A stretch of 64,000 nucleotides of DNA from Streptomyces sp. NBC_01216. Lineage in GTDB: Bacteria; Actinomycetota; Actinomycetes; Streptomycetales; Streptomycetaceae. Numbering within the stretch: the first letter of the stretch is position 1; each line of letters starts with the position of its first letter. A program made the position numbers and the translations under genes. Shown here piece after piece: positions 1-7,861 of this stretch. The DNA lies in NCBI RefSeq assembly GCF_035994945.1, contig NZ_CP108677.1:3038001-3102000 (forward strand). Reading direction: 5' to 3'. The notes beneath the pieces were generated by a model. That model did not search any database. It saw nothing but the letters and a program-made list of their open reading frames with translations, and was not told where the DNA came from.

Positions 1-872
1 GCGGTCGGATCGTCGGCCTCCAGGCTGGAGAGCAGCGGCTTGAGAGGGTGGCCGCCCTCCTGGATGAGGGCGTGGATGCGTTTGAGGATCGCGAGCTCGG
101 CCCAGCGCACGTCGGTCCGGGAGAGTTCGATCTCGCGGATGGCGGCCTCGTAGCGGAGGTCGGTGTTGGCCCCGAAGCGTCCGATCATGTGGGTGAAGAC
201 CGCGCGCCACCGTGTCGTGTCGATGCCCTGGTCGTGTGCCTCCTTCAGGCCGGACTCGACCGCCTCGGCGCAGGCCGCGAACTGGGGAACGGTGTAGGAC
301 AGGGTGGAGTTGACGGAGATACCGCGGGCCACCAGTTTCCGGATGACCTCGTACCCCTGCTGGGTGCCCGGCACCTTCACCATCAGGTTCGGGGAGATCC
401 GCGCGAGGCGGAGCGCCTGTTCCAGCATGAGGTCGGCGTGCAGCATGAACCGCGGGTCGAGCTGCCCGGAGACCCAGCCGTATCTTCCTTCGCTCGCCCG
501 GAACATGGGCAGCATCTCGTGTGCCGCGCGGCGCAGGGCCTCCTCGTAGACCAGGGCGAAGGTGCTCTCCACGGTGGGGGTCGGCTGGTGCCGGATGAGC
601 TCCCGGATCTCGCGGCGCCAGCCTTCGGGGGAGGCGAGGACGCTCTGGGCGACCAGGGAGGGGTTGGTCGTGATGCCACGGACCAGTGAACGGTCGGGCT
701 CGGCCGGGCAGAGGAAGCGGTCGAGCTGTGCCCGCCAGCGTTCCCCGGTGTCCGGGTCGGGTGCGGTGGCCAGGTGGCGGTCGCGCCACAGGGGGAAGTC
801 GAGGGGCGAGGAGTCCCACCAGATCTCCGCCGACCTGCCGACGCGCTGCAGCTCCTCAAGAACACGGGGCAT
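1..872 (-). CDS. transaldolase family protein, 3' end outside the window
   Basis: About 290 residues are visible from an ATG at 872; the C-terminus runs off the left edge. The TIM-barrel transaldolase signature is clear: GITTNPSL near residues 66-73 and the Schiff-base lysine in LMVKVPGT (about residue 166), followed by GISVNSTLSYT. Transaldolases move a dihydroxyacetone unit between sugar phosphates. The N-terminus (MPRVLEELQRVGRSAEIWWD) is unlike the primary-metabolism enzyme paired with transketolase, so I read this as a specialised paralogue. Its neighbours are a sugar-phosphate-type HAD phosphatase 116 bases upstream on the same strand and a divergent SARP activator. Such transaldolases occur in antibiotic clusters that build unusual sugars (LmbR of lincomycin is a known example); that role here is inference. 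Confidence 0.85.
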   Translation of the reverse strand, partial: MPRVLEELQRVGRSAEIWWDSSPLDFPLWRDRHLATAPDPDTGERWRAQLDRFLCPAEPDRSLVRGITTNPSLVAQSVLASPEGWRREIRELIRHQPTPTVESTFALVYEEALRRAAHEMLPMFRASEGRYGWVSGQLDPRFMLHADLMLEQALRLARISPNLMVKVPGTQQGYEVIRKLVARGISVNSTLSYTVPQFAACAEAVESGLKEAHDQGIDTTRWRAVFTHMIGRFGANTDLRYEAAIREIELSRTDVRWAELAILKRIHALIQEGGHPLKPLLSSLEADDPT

Positions 873-988
873 GGGAAGGGAACCTTTCCGGCTCGGTTTC
901 TCGGACCTGTCGGTGGGCCTGTGGCCGCGAGGCGTGACCATCCGGCCCCGCGCCGCCCGACGGGCTCTCAGGAGGAGGCGGGACGTGC

Positions 989-1672
989 TCAGTCACAGGC
1001 GGCTGCCCGGGCCGGGGTCGTGGTGATCCACCTGTCCAGCAGCCCGGGAAGTTCCTTCATCGAGCCGAAGACGACGGCCCCTTCGGCGGCCAGGGCCGCG
1101 GTCGTCCCGTTCTCCTCCGGCGCGTAGCCGAACACCGACATGCCGGCCGCGACGCCGGCCCGGACGCCCACCCGGCTGTCCTCGACCACCGCGCAGCGCT
1201 CGGCGGGTACGCCGAGGTCCGCCGCCGCGTGGAGGAAGAGTCCGGGGTCCGGCTTCCAGACGCCGACCTCGTACGCGCTGTAGACACGGTCCCGGAAGAA
1301 GGGCAGCAGACCGGTCAGTCCGAGGGTGTGGACGATCTTCTCGCGCGGGGCGCTGGACGCCGTGCAGAAGGGCAGTCCGAGGTCCTCGACGACGCGCTTC
1401 ACATGGGGGACGGGCCGTAGTTCGGTGGCGAACAGGTCGGCCGTCCCGCCGCGGAACCGCGGGACGAAGTCGGCCGGCAGCGCCCTGCCCAGCCGTTCCT
1501 CCAGTTGCCCGACCCACTCGGCGACCTTGCGGCCCCGAATGAATGCGAGAGCCTGCCCGGCAGAGAAGTCGAGCCCCTCCGCCGCGACCATTTCGCGCAT
1601 CACCCGGGCACTCAGCTTCTCACTGTCGACAAGAACTCCGTCGCAGTCAAATATGACCAGATGTTCCGTCAT
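989..1672 (-). CDS. HAD-superfamily phosphatase (beta-phosphoglucomutase/GPH-like)
   Basis: A 227-residue HAD hydrolase of subfamily IA. Motif I is FDCDGVLVDS (residues 8-17) with the nucleophile Asp9 and acid/base Asp11. Motif II is the TAS near residue 105, motif III Lys is in VWKPDPG, and motif IV is VVEDSRVG. A helical cap lies between motifs I and II, which fits enzymes acting on small sugar phosphates. The start at 1672 has AAGGG five bases upstream. It reads in the same direction as the transaldolase, and the pair diverges from the SARP gene, so it is probably a pathway phosphatase of the same cluster. Substrate cannot be told from sequence. Confidence 0.85.
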   Translation of the reverse strand: MTEHLVIFDCDGVLVDSEKLSARVMREMVAAEGLDFSAGQALAFIRGRKVAEWVGQLEERLGRALPADFVPRFRGGTADLFATELRPVPHVKRVVEDLGLPFCTASSAPREKIVHTLGLTGLLPFFRDRVYSAYEVGVWKPDPGLFLHAAADLGVPAERCAVVEDSRVGVRAGVAAGMSVFGYAPEENGTTAALAAEGAVVFGSMKELPGLLDRWITTTPARAAACD

Positions 1673-2011
1673 GGGAACCCTTACGTCGTCGTACGAATGG
1701 GTCCTTCGGCAGCTTCCAGCGCTTCTGCCTGCAGGATTCGAATCAAATCAAAGCGACCTATCGGCCCGCTCATTTCTCGATACCGCGGACAGGAAATGTG
1801 GTCAAATGTGCCAAATCGGGGCACGATTGACAGAGTCTCGGGGGCCATCTGGCCCCCCTGCTCACGCTGCCGTTAGATTCATTTCAGGTTCCACCCGGCG
1901 ATCACCCCGATATCAAGGCTTCGTCCTCAATTCGCGTCGATCACCGCCGATCGGCGCCGATCGCCTTTTCCGTCAGATCCTTGGCCAGGTTTCTGCACGA
2001 AAGGGAGTTCA
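1673..2011. promoter_or_regulatory. AT-richer divergent promoter region between the HAD/transaldolase pair and the SARP gene
   Basis: This 339-base gap is clearly poorer in GC than its surroundings and contains no credible reading frame. It must hold the promoters for the minus-strand HAD gene and the plus-strand SARP gene. SARPs bind heptameric direct repeats near -35 boxes; I could not identify convincing repeats by eye. It contains a short perfect palindrome at 1840-1857. Confidence 0.6.
1840..1857. repeat. perfect palindrome GGGGGCC-ATCT-GGCCCCC
   Basis: A 7-base perfect inverted repeat with a 4-base loop lies about 155 bases upstream of the SARP start and 170 bases upstream of the HAD start. 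It could be an operator or a transcript hairpin; nothing in the window decides which. Confidence 0.5.
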
Positions 2012-2836
2012 ATGCAGTTCGGAGTCCTCGGTCCGCTCTCGTTCACGGAGGGCAGCGACTCTCTCCTGCCATCCGCCCCCAAGACCCGCCAACTCCTGGC
2101 ACTCCTCGTACTCAACTCCGATTCCCTGGTCCCCCTGGACACCTGCGTCCAGGAACTCTGGGGCGAAGCGGTACCGCGCAGCGCGGTGCAGAGCGTCCAC
2201 ACACGGGTCTTCCAGATACGCCAGGCGCTGGCCGGCGGCCCTTCCGGGAGGACAGCGGAGGAGAGCAAGCGGATTCTGGAGACGCACTACCAGGGCTACT
2301 CGCTGCGTATGGCGGAGGGAGCGCTCGACCTTCATTCCCTCGACCGGCACCTGGCCGATTTCCGACAGGCGCAGTCCCGGAAGGACGACCTCGGCGTATC
2401 GTCCGCGCTACGTTCGATGCTCGGCCTGTGGCGTGGGCGGACCCTGCTCGACATTCCACAGGGGCCGCATATACAGGCGTACGCCACGGGGCTGGAAAAC
2501 CTCCGCGCGACCGGACTGGAACAGTGCATCGACGCCGAATTGAGGCTGGGAATGCACCATCAGCTTCTCTCCGAACTCAGCACGCTCGTCTCCCGGCATC
2601 CGGTGCACGAGAACCTGCACGCCCAGTACATGATCGCGCTGTATCGGTCGGGCCGCACGACGCAGTCCCTGGAGACCTACCACCGGCTCCGCAGGGCGCT
2701 CGCGGACGAACTCGGCATCGCGCCGTCCCAGCGGATCAGACAGTTGCAGACGGCGGTGCTGGCCGAGAGCGCGGAGCTCGACGTGATGCCACCGGACCGG
2801 ACGGGCCTTTCGCTCGACCTGATGGCGCCCCGCTGA
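2012..2836 (+). CDS. SARP-family transcriptional activator
   Basis: A 274-residue protein with the two-domain layout of small Streptomyces antibiotic regulatory proteins. Residues 1-95 form an OmpR-type winged helix (MQFGVLGPLSF, then the recognition-helix region VQSVHTRVFQIRQAL), and residues about 100-245 form the bacterial transcriptional activation domain (HPVHENLHAQYMIALYRSGR, LADELGIAPS). It lacks the NB-ARC ATPase of large AfsR-like members. The start is supported by AAGGGAG a few bases upstream. SARPs activate specialised-metabolite operons, and this one faces the transaldolase/phosphatase pair across a shared promoter region, which is the best indication that those two genes are its targets. 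Confidence 0.93.
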   Translation: MQFGVLGPLSFTEGSDSLLPSAPKTRQLLALLVLNSDSLVPLDTCVQELWGEAVPRSAVQSVHTRVFQIRQALAGGPSGRTAEESKRILETHYQGYSLRMAEGALDLHSLDRHLADFRQAQSRKDDLGVSSALRSMLGLWRGRTLLDIPQGPHIQAYATGLENLRATGLEQCIDAELRLGMHHQLLSELSTLVSRHPVHENLHAQYMIALYRSGRTTQSLETYHRLRRALADELGIAPSQRIRQLQTAVLAESAELDVMPPDRTGLSLDLMAPR

Positions 2837-2845
2837 CGCGGCTCG

Positions 2846-2880
2846 GAACCCGTCGGGTGGTCTTCGGCCGGCAGGCTCTC
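2846..2880. repeat. copy A of the CGGGTGG..TTCGGCCG intergenic palindrome family
   Basis: The core CGTCGGGTGGTCTTCGGCCG matches the family seen at 46185-46219 with one change. It lies between the convergent SARP and alpha/beta hydrolase genes, where it could serve both as a terminator. Its arms pair imperfectly (GAACCCGTCGG against CCGGCAGGCTCTC). Confidence 0.6.
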
Positions 2881-2920
2881 AGACCCACCGGCCACGTCAC
2901 CACGTCACACATCCTCGCTG

Positions 2921-3754
2921 TCAGCCGAGGTCGTGCAGGAAGGCGAGCAGCGCGCAGACGAGGGCGGCGGGGGCGTCCACCGGAACGAGGTGGCCCGCGT
3001 CGGGGATCACGGTGAGCCGCGCCCCGGGGATCACCGAGGCCAGTTCACGGGCCTTGGCCACGGGGATCCAGGTGTCCTCCGCACCCCAGCACACCGCGAC
3101 CGGGATGTCGATCCGCGGGTACAGCGGCTGGATCTCGTCGGTGTACCGCTGATCGGCCTGCGCGATCTGCCGGTAGAAGGCGGCCTGGCCCTCCGCGTCC
3201 GACCAGGGCGCGGCCAGCCCTTCGGCCACGTCCGCGCGCAGCCCCGGAAAGCTCGCCGAACCGATGTACTCGCGCACCAGCGCGCGGTGCAGGGCGGGCG
3301 GAAGCTGTTCGAAGACCTCGGCGTGGCCGCCCACGAGACGGAAGAACGGCGAACCCCAGGGGGCGAGGGCGACGGGGTCGACGAGCGCCAGGCCCCGGTA
3401 GGCGGCCTTGTGGAGCAGGTGCGCCCGGAGCGCGACGGCGCCGCCGAAGTCATGCGCGACGACGGCGGGGGCGGTCAGCTCCCAGTGGTCGAGCAGCCGG
3501 GCGAACACCTCGCCCTGCGCCGCCAGGGAGACGTCCTGCCCCGGGTGTTTCGCGGAGGCCCCGTAGCCCGGCATGTCCCAGACGAACACCTGGTACCGCC
3601 CGGCGAGCGCACGGGCGATCTCCTGCCAGACGAACGAGGAGAACGGCGTGCCGTGCAGCAGCACGACGGGCTCCGCGTCCGGTGGTCCCAGCCGGCCCCA
3701 CCGGACCGTGCCGGAGGTACTGCTGAAGCTCTCGTCCAACTGCCAGCCGGCCAC
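2921..3754 (-). CDS. alpha/beta-fold hydrolase with Asp nucleophile (haloalkane dehalogenase/epoxide hydrolase-like)
   Basis: The 277-residue product has the oxyanion-loop motif VVLLHGTPFSS, a DMPGYGAS loop, the nucleophile elbow AHDFGGAVAL with Asp where esterases carry Ser, and a C-terminal PDAGHLVPVDAP supplying the catalytic His. Asp at the elbow is known from epoxide hydrolases and haloalkane or fluoroacetate dehalogenases, so hydrolysis through an ester intermediate is likely. I chose the GTG at 3754 because AAGGGA lies seven bases upstream; an ATG at 3790 is possible but its GGAG is too close. Longer forms would run into a palindromic repeat at 3854-3907. It is alone on its strand between convergent SARP and the tandem pdxH. 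Confidence 0.82.
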   Translation of the reverse strand: MAGWQLDESFSSTSGTVRWGRLGPPDAEPVVLLHGTPFSSFVWQEIARALAGRYQVFVWDMPGYGASAKHPGQDVSLAAQGEVFARLLDHWELTAPAVVAHDFGGAVALRAHLLHKAAYRGLALVDPVALAPWGSPFFRLVGGHAEVFEQLPPALHRALVREYIGSASFPGLRADVAEGLAAPWSDAEGQAAFYRQIAQADQRYTDEIQPLYPRIDIPVAVCWGAEDTWIPVAKARELASVIPGARLTVIPDAGHLVPVDAPAALVCALLAFLHDLG

Positions 3755-3853
3755 TGCCTGATCCCTTCGGCGTTCTGGTCGTCCGGCCATTCTCCACGGA
3801 CCGCGCGTCCCGCCGGCGGGACGCGGGTGCGGGGCGGCCGGGAGCGGCGGATC

Positions 3854-3907
3854 AGAGCCCGTCGGATGGCCTCCGACCGGGCGGTCACAGGCCACCCGAC
3901 GGGCTCT
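3854..3907. repeat. copy B of the intergenic palindrome family
   Basis: Two perfect 12-base arms, AGAGCCCGTCGG (3854-3865) and its complement (3896-3907), enclose a 30-base loop that itself contains ATGGCCTCCGACCGGG. It sits between the tandem minus-strand genes pdxH and the alpha/beta hydrolase, so pdxH transcripts would form this hairpin just after the stop. Confidence 0.75.
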
Positions 3908-3911
3908 CGGC

Positions 3912-4580
3912 TCAGGGCGAGAGGCGTTCCACCCGCCATTCCCCGGCGTCCCCGGCGTTCCCGGTCCGGACGTACCGCAGCCGGTCGTGCAGGCGGTTCT
4001 CGTGGCCCTGCCAGAACTCGACCGTCTCGGGGACGACGCGGAATCCGCCCCACTGCGGCGGCACCGGCACCTGATCCCGCTCGGGGTGGCGGGCGGCCAG
4101 TTCCTCGTAGCGGGCGAGCAGCTCCTCGCGGGAGTCGATCACCGAGGACTGCCGGCTGGCCCACGCGCCGAGCTGGGAGCCGTGCGGACGGGTGCGGAAG
4201 TAGGCGGTCGTCTCGTCCCGGCCGGTGCGGGCCGCGCGGCCGGTGACGATGACCTGGCGGGCCAGCGGGTGCCAGGGGAAGAGCAGCGCGACGTACGGGT
4301 TGGCCGTCAGCTCGGCGCCCTTGCGGGAGAGGTAGTTGGTGTAGAAGACGAACCCGGCCTCGTCGTAGTGCTTGAGCAGCACCGTGCGCGAGGACGGGCG
4401 GCCGTCGGGGGTCGCGGTCGAGACGACCATCGCGTTGGGTTCGTGGATCGCCGGGCTGTCGGCGGTCTCCTTGAACCAGCGCGTGAACTGTTCGACCGGT
4501 TCGGGGGCGAGGTCGCTCACCGTCAGCTGGGGCGTGCGGTACTGCTCGCGCATGTCGGCGGGGTCGAGAGCATCGGTCAC
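3912..4580 (-). CDS. pdxH: pyridoxine/pyridoxamine 5'-phosphate oxidase
   Basis: A 222-residue FMN enzyme that oxidises pyridoxine or pyridoxamine 5'-phosphate to pyridoxal 5'-phosphate. Family hallmarks are [18 protein letters not shown] with the FMN-phosphate-binding Arg and Lys, [12 protein letters not shown], the [12 protein letters not shown] segment, and the C-terminal [16 protein letters not shown] that contacts the PLP phosphate. The start is GTG at 4580, giving [15 protein letters not shown] with GCAGGA seven bases upstream; this matches the usual N-terminus. It diverges from the citrate synthase gene, an arrangement common in Streptomyces. The stop lies five bases from a palindromic repeat. 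Confidence 0.95.
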   Translation of the reverse strand: MTDALDPADMREQYRTPQLTVSDLAPEPVEQFTRWFKETADSPAIHEPNAMVVSTATPDGRPSSRTVLLKHYDEAGFVFYTNYLSRKGAELTANPYVALLFPWHPLARQVIVTGRAARTGRDETTAYFRTRPHGSQLGAWASRQSSVIDSREELLARYEELAARHPERDQVPVPPQWGGFRVVPETVEFWQGHENRLHDRLRYVRTGNAGDAGEWRVERLSP

Positions 4581-4769
4581 GGGTTCATCCTGCCGCAGGC
4601 CGTAGTCTGCCCGGCACCGTGTACCGCCAATCCTCCGTAGCCGGATCGGCGCAGTGTGCCGGATGTCACGCTTCCCCGCATCATCGGAACCGTACAGACT
4701 CTTCCGCTGGATGACTGTTACTTCCCGACCAATACCCGGATGATTGATCATCGATAGAGGAGCCGCCTG

Positions 4770-5879
4770 ATGTCCGACTTCGTACCCGGACTCGAGGGAG
4801 TCGTCGCGTTCGAAACGGAGATCGCCGAACCGGACAAGGAGGGCGGCGCGCTCCGGTACCGCGGCGTCGACATCGAGGATCTGGTCGGCCACGTCTCGTT
4901 CGGGAATGTCTGGGGCCTGCTGGTCGACGGGGCGTTCGACCCCGGTCTGCCGGCCGCCGAGCCCTTCCCCATCCCGGTGCACTCCGGTGACATCCGGGTC
5001 GACGTCCAGTCCGCGCTCGCCATGCTCGCGCCGGTCTGGGGTCTCAAACCGCTGTTGGACATCGACGCCGAGCAGGCCCGTGAGGACCTGGCCCGGGCGG
5101 CGGTCATGGCACTGTCCTACGTCGCCCAGTCGGCCCGCGGCCAGGGCCTGCCGATGGTGCCGCAGAGCGAGATCGACAAGGCGGAGTCGGTCGTCGAGCG
5201 GTTCATGATCCGCTGGCGCGGCGAGCCCGACCCCCGGCACGTCAAGGCCGTCGACGCCTACTGGACGTCCGCCGCGGAGCACGGCATGAACGCCTCCACC
5301 TTCACCGCCCGGGTCATCGCCTCCACCGGCGCCGACGTGGCCGCCGCGCTCTCCGGGGCCGTGGGTGCCATGTCCGGCCCGCTGCACGGCGGCGCCCCGT
5401 CCCGGGTCCTCGGCATGATCGAGGAGATCGAGCGGACCGGTGACGCCGTGGCCTACGTGAAGAAGGCCCTCGACAAGGGCGAGCGTCTGATGGGCTTCGG
5501 CCACCGCGTGTACCGCGCGGAGGACCCGCGCGCCCGGGTGCTGCGCCGTACGGCCAGGGAACTGGACGCGCCGCGCTACGAGGTGGCGGCGGCGCTGGAG
5601 AAGGCCGCGCTGGAGGAGCTGCACGCCCGTCGCCCGGACCGGGTCCTGGCGACGAACGTGGAGTTCTGGGCGGCGATCATGCTCGACTTCGCCGAGGTTC
5701 CGGCGCACATGTTCACCTCGATGTTCACCTGCGCCCGGACGGCCGGCTGGTCGGCGCACATCCTGGAGCAGAAGCGCACGGGCCGCCTGGTGCGTCCCTC
5801 GGCGCGCTACACCGGCCCGAGCCGCCGCGACCCCGGCGAGATCGCCGGCTACGCGGACCTGGCCTCCTTCGCGGGCTGA
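4770..5879 (+). CDS. citrate synthase (citrate synthase 2 type)
   Basis: A 369-residue enzyme condensing acetyl-CoA (or propionyl-CoA) with oxaloacetate. The active-site elements are visible: [13 protein letters not shown] with His206, [18 protein letters not shown] with His245, and the catalytic Asp in MLDFAEVP. The length and the compact N-terminus match the short citrate synthase 2 or methylcitrate-type class rather than the larger main GltA. GAGGAG lies nine bases before the ATG. It is transcribed away from pdxH and ends in a strong hairpin at 5901-5928. Whether citrate or methylcitrate is the main product is not decidable here; no prpB or prpD homologue is adjacent. Confidence 0.93.
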   Translation: MSDFVPGLEGVVAFETEIAEPDKEGGALRYRGVDIEDLVGHVSFGNVWGLLVDGAFDPGLPAAEPFPIPVHSGDIRVDVQSALAMLAPVWGLKPLLDIDAEQAREDLARAAVMALSYVAQSARGQGLPMVPQSEIDKAESVVERFMIRWRGEPDPRHVKAVDAYWTSAAEHGMNASTFTARVIASTGADVAAALSGAVGAMSGPLHGGAPSRVLGMIEEIERTGDAVAYVKKALDKGERLMGFGHRVYRAEDPRARVLRRTARELDAPRYEVAAALEKAALEELHARRPDRVLATNVEFWAAIMLDFAEVPAHMFTSMFTCARTAGWSAHILEQKRTGRLVRPSARYTGPSRRDPGEIAGYADLASFAG

Positions 5880-5900
5880 GAACGGCCCCGGTCACCCGGC

Positions 5901-5928
5901 TCCCGTGCCGCTCCCGGGCGGCACGGGA
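5901..5928. terminator. bidirectional hairpin terminator
   Basis: An 11-base perfect stem (TCCCGTGCCGC with its complement) around the 6-base loop TCCCGG lies between the convergent citrate synthase and 2-oxoglutarate oxygenase genes, 22 and 26 bases from their stops. It can end transcription from both sides. Confidence 0.8.
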
Positions 5929-5953
5929 CCGCCGGGGTCGACCGCGGCCCCGG

Positions 5954-7027
5954 TCAGCTGGCGGTCGACAGCGGACGGCCCCGCGAGGCCGCCAGCCGCG
6001 GGTGGTGGCGGGCCGCGACCGACGGGTGGGCGCGCAGCTTCCCCTTGAGCTCGTTGAGGCCGTACTCGGCGAACAGCGGGTTCGCGGGGTCCGCCGTGAC
6101 CCCGGGCGCGGCGGACGCGTGCGGAAAGCGCAGCGGGACGATCCGGGCGTCGAGCCGCGGGTTGTAGAAGAACGGGACGGAGAAGCGTTCCGTCGCGCCG
6201 GGCGGGGAGACCACCCGGTGCTTGGTGGCGACGAGGTAGCCGTCGGTCGCGACCTCGAGGAGTTCGCCGAGGTTGACGACGAAGGCGCCGGGCAGCGGCG
6301 GCACGTCCTGGTAGACGCCGCCCGCGCGCTCCGGCCCGGAGTCGGCGCCGACCGCCGGTCCGCCCCGCTCGACCTGGAGGCCGCCGACGCGGTCCTGCAG
6401 GAGCAGGGTCAGGAAGCCGTAGTCCTTGTGCGCGCCGACGCCCTGGCCGGCGCCGTCGCCCGCGCTGCCGGGGTAGCGCACCAGCTTGAGGTGCGGGTGC
6501 GCGCGGGGCCCGAAGATGTCGTCGTAGAAGTCGGCGCGGGCACCGATCGAGGCGAGCAGCTCGTGCAGCAGCCGTTCGGCGACCCCGCTGAGCCGCTCGA
6601 CCCAGTTCAGCGCGGCGGCCCGCAGTTCGGGCAGGGCGGCGGGCCACTGGTTGGGGCCCTGGAGCCACCAGTAGGGGGGCTCTCCGGGGCCGGGGACGTG
6701 CGCGGGGCGTTCGGCGCCGATGTCGAGCTGGTCGCGCCAGTCGCGGGAACCGCCGGTACGTTCGTCTCCGACGCGGGTGTAGCCGCGGAAGTGCGGCGAG
6801 TTGATGTTGTCGACGGCGAGCCGGTCGGTCTCCGGCAGGGCGAAGAAGGCGCGCATGGCGGAGGTGAGCGCCGTGGTCTCCGCCTCGGTGACGCCGTGCC
6901 CCACCAGCTGGAAGAAGCCCACGTCATGAGCGGCGCTGTGGAGCTGGGCGTGCAGCAGACGCCGGGCCTGGGGGCCGCGGTCGGCGGCGGCGAGGTCGAC
7001 GATGGGGAGCTGGGAGGTGTGCGTCAT
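5954..7027 (-). CDS. isopenicillin N synthase-family 2-oxoglutarate/Fe(II) oxygenase
   Basis: A 357-residue double-stranded beta-helix oxygenase. The DIOX_N region covers roughly residues 8-115 (PIVDLAA, VGFFQLVGHGV). The iron triad is His200 and Asp202 in GAHKDYGF plus His270 in ATKHRVV, and the R-x-S motif that binds 2-oxoglutarate is R281-F-S283. True penicillin synthases are close in fold, but plain 2-oxoglutarate oxygenases carry this same motif set and are far more numerous, so hydroxylation of an unknown small molecule is the likely activity. A 24-codon leader peptide lies 103 bases upstream on the same strand, hinting at attenuation control linked to sulfur or cysteine supply (see findings). 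Confidence 0.9.
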   Translation of the reverse strand: MTHTSQLPIVDLAAADRGPQARRLLHAQLHSAAHDVGFFQLVGHGVTEAETTALTSAMRAFFALPETDRLAVDNINSPHFRGYTRVGDERTGGSRDWRDQLDIGAERPAHVPGPGEPPYWWLQGPNQWPAALPELRAAALNWVERLSGVAERLLHELLASIGARADFYDDIFGPRAHPHLKLVRYPGSAGDGAGQGVGAHKDYGFLTLLLQDRVGGLQVERGGPAVGADSGPERAGGVYQDVPPLPGAFVVNLGELLEVATDGYLVATKHRVVSPPGATERFSVPFFYNPRLDARIVPLRFPHASAAPGVTADPANPLFAEYGLNELKGKLRAHPSVAARHHPRLAASRGRPLSTAS

Positions 7028-7130
7028 GGTGTGCGTCCGCGGGGTGTACGGGAGCCCGTGGCGCCGGCCGGGCGGGGCGGGGGCCTCGGGCGCCGCCTGA
7101 AGGGGGCTCGCCCCGTGGGGGGCGTCCGGG

Positions 7131-7205
7131 TCAGGCGGTGCGACGACAGCCCGTGCTCGTGACGCGGAGGAAGTCCACGTGGCGGCGGCGTACGAGCGAC
7201 AGCAT
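7131..7205 (-). CDS. short putative leader peptide (RRHVDxxRxxS type)
   Basis: An ATG at 7205 opens a 24-codon frame with the product MLSLVRRRHVDFLRVTSTGC followed by RRTA. The pattern R-R-H-V-D, then R, then S and a late Cys is that of short leader peptides annotated in many Streptomyces ahead of sulfur-metabolism, sulfonate-uptake and oxidoreductase genes, where the Cys codon is thought to sense charged cysteinyl-tRNA. TACGCT at 7212-7217 lies exactly six bases upstream of the ATG, as expected for a leaderless transcript. The next gene downstream is the 2-oxoglutarate oxygenase. The match is by motif, without a database search. Confidence 0.65.
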   Translation of the reverse strand: MLSLVRRRHVDFLRVTSTGCRRTA

Positions 7206-7211
7206 GGAACC

Positions 7212-7217
7212 AGCGTA
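7212..7217 (-). promoter_or_regulatory. candidate -10 box (TACGCT) for the leader-peptide transcript
   Basis: TACGCT fits TANNNT and is spaced six bases from the leader ATG, which would start the mRNA at the start codon. No clear -35 box is seen. Confidence 0.45.
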
Positions 7218-7249
7218 CTGCGGTGCCGGCGGTACGGATGTGGTCCGGG

Positions 7250-7861
7250 TCACCGTTCCCGCTCCCCCGCCGGCCGCGGAGGCCGGCCGAGTGCCTCGTC
7301 CAGCAGCGCGGCCCACTGCGCGACGACCCGTTCGCGCCGGGCCCGGTCGTCCGTGAGGAGGGTCGCCAGGCCGAGGCCACGTGCCATGTCGAGCAGGCCC
7401 TGGACCGTCTCGCGGACGCCGGGGACCGACTCGTCGGCGCCCAGCAGCGCGACCGCGATGCGATGCGACTCGCGGCCGACACGGGCCTCCAGCTCGGACA
7501 CCCGGTCCCGCAGCTGGTCCTCGTTGGAGGCGGCGACCCACAGCTGGAGAGCGGCGCGGAACAACGGGCCCGTGTAGAGGTCGACGACGGCCGCGACGAC
7601 CTGCGGGCGGCTCTGGACGGGCAGGGTGCGCAGCGCCTGGGAACGTTCCTCCGCCACGTACTCGACGGCCGCGGTGAACAGGTCCTCGCGGGTCGGGAAG
7701 TGGTGCTGGGCGGCGCCGCGCGAGACCCCGGCGCGCTCGGCCACCACGGAGACGGTGGAGCCCGCCCAGCCGTGTTCGGCCAGGCAGGACACCGCCGCCT
7801 CCAGGAGTCGCTGCCGGGTCGCCCGGCTGCGGTCCTGCTTCGGAGGGGTCACCACACCCAT
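7250..7861 (-). CDS. TetR-family regulator, last gene of the acyl-CoA operon
   Basis: A 203-residue TetR protein with the N-terminal helix-turn-helix at about residues 11-58 (RATRQRLLEAAVSCLAEHGW, GVSRGAAQHHFPTREDLF) and a variable ligand-binding domain after it. The ATG at 7861 overlaps the 3' end of the enoyl-CoA hydratase gene by 13 bases, so the regulator is translated as the final member of the eight-gene operon. TetR proteins in such settings usually repress the operon and are released by an acyl-CoA ligand. A palindromic site upstream of the operon (17409-17441) is the obvious candidate operator. GTG codons at residues 3 and 4 are alternative starts. Confidence 0.92.
   Translation of the reverse strand: MGVVTPPKQDRSRATRQRLLEAAVSCLAEHGWAGSTVSVVAERAGVSRGAAQHHFPTREDLFTAAVEYVAEERSQALRTLPVQSRPQVVAAVVDLYTGPLFRAALQLWVAASNEDQLRDRVSELEARVGRESHRIAVALLGADESVPGVRETVQGLLDMARGLGLATLLTDDRARRERVVAQWAALLDEALGRPPRPAGERER

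Noticed and set aside
1733..1745. TTCGAATC on the minus strand, like a tRNA T-loop
   Set aside because: No acceptor stem, anticodon arm or D-arm can be folded around it.
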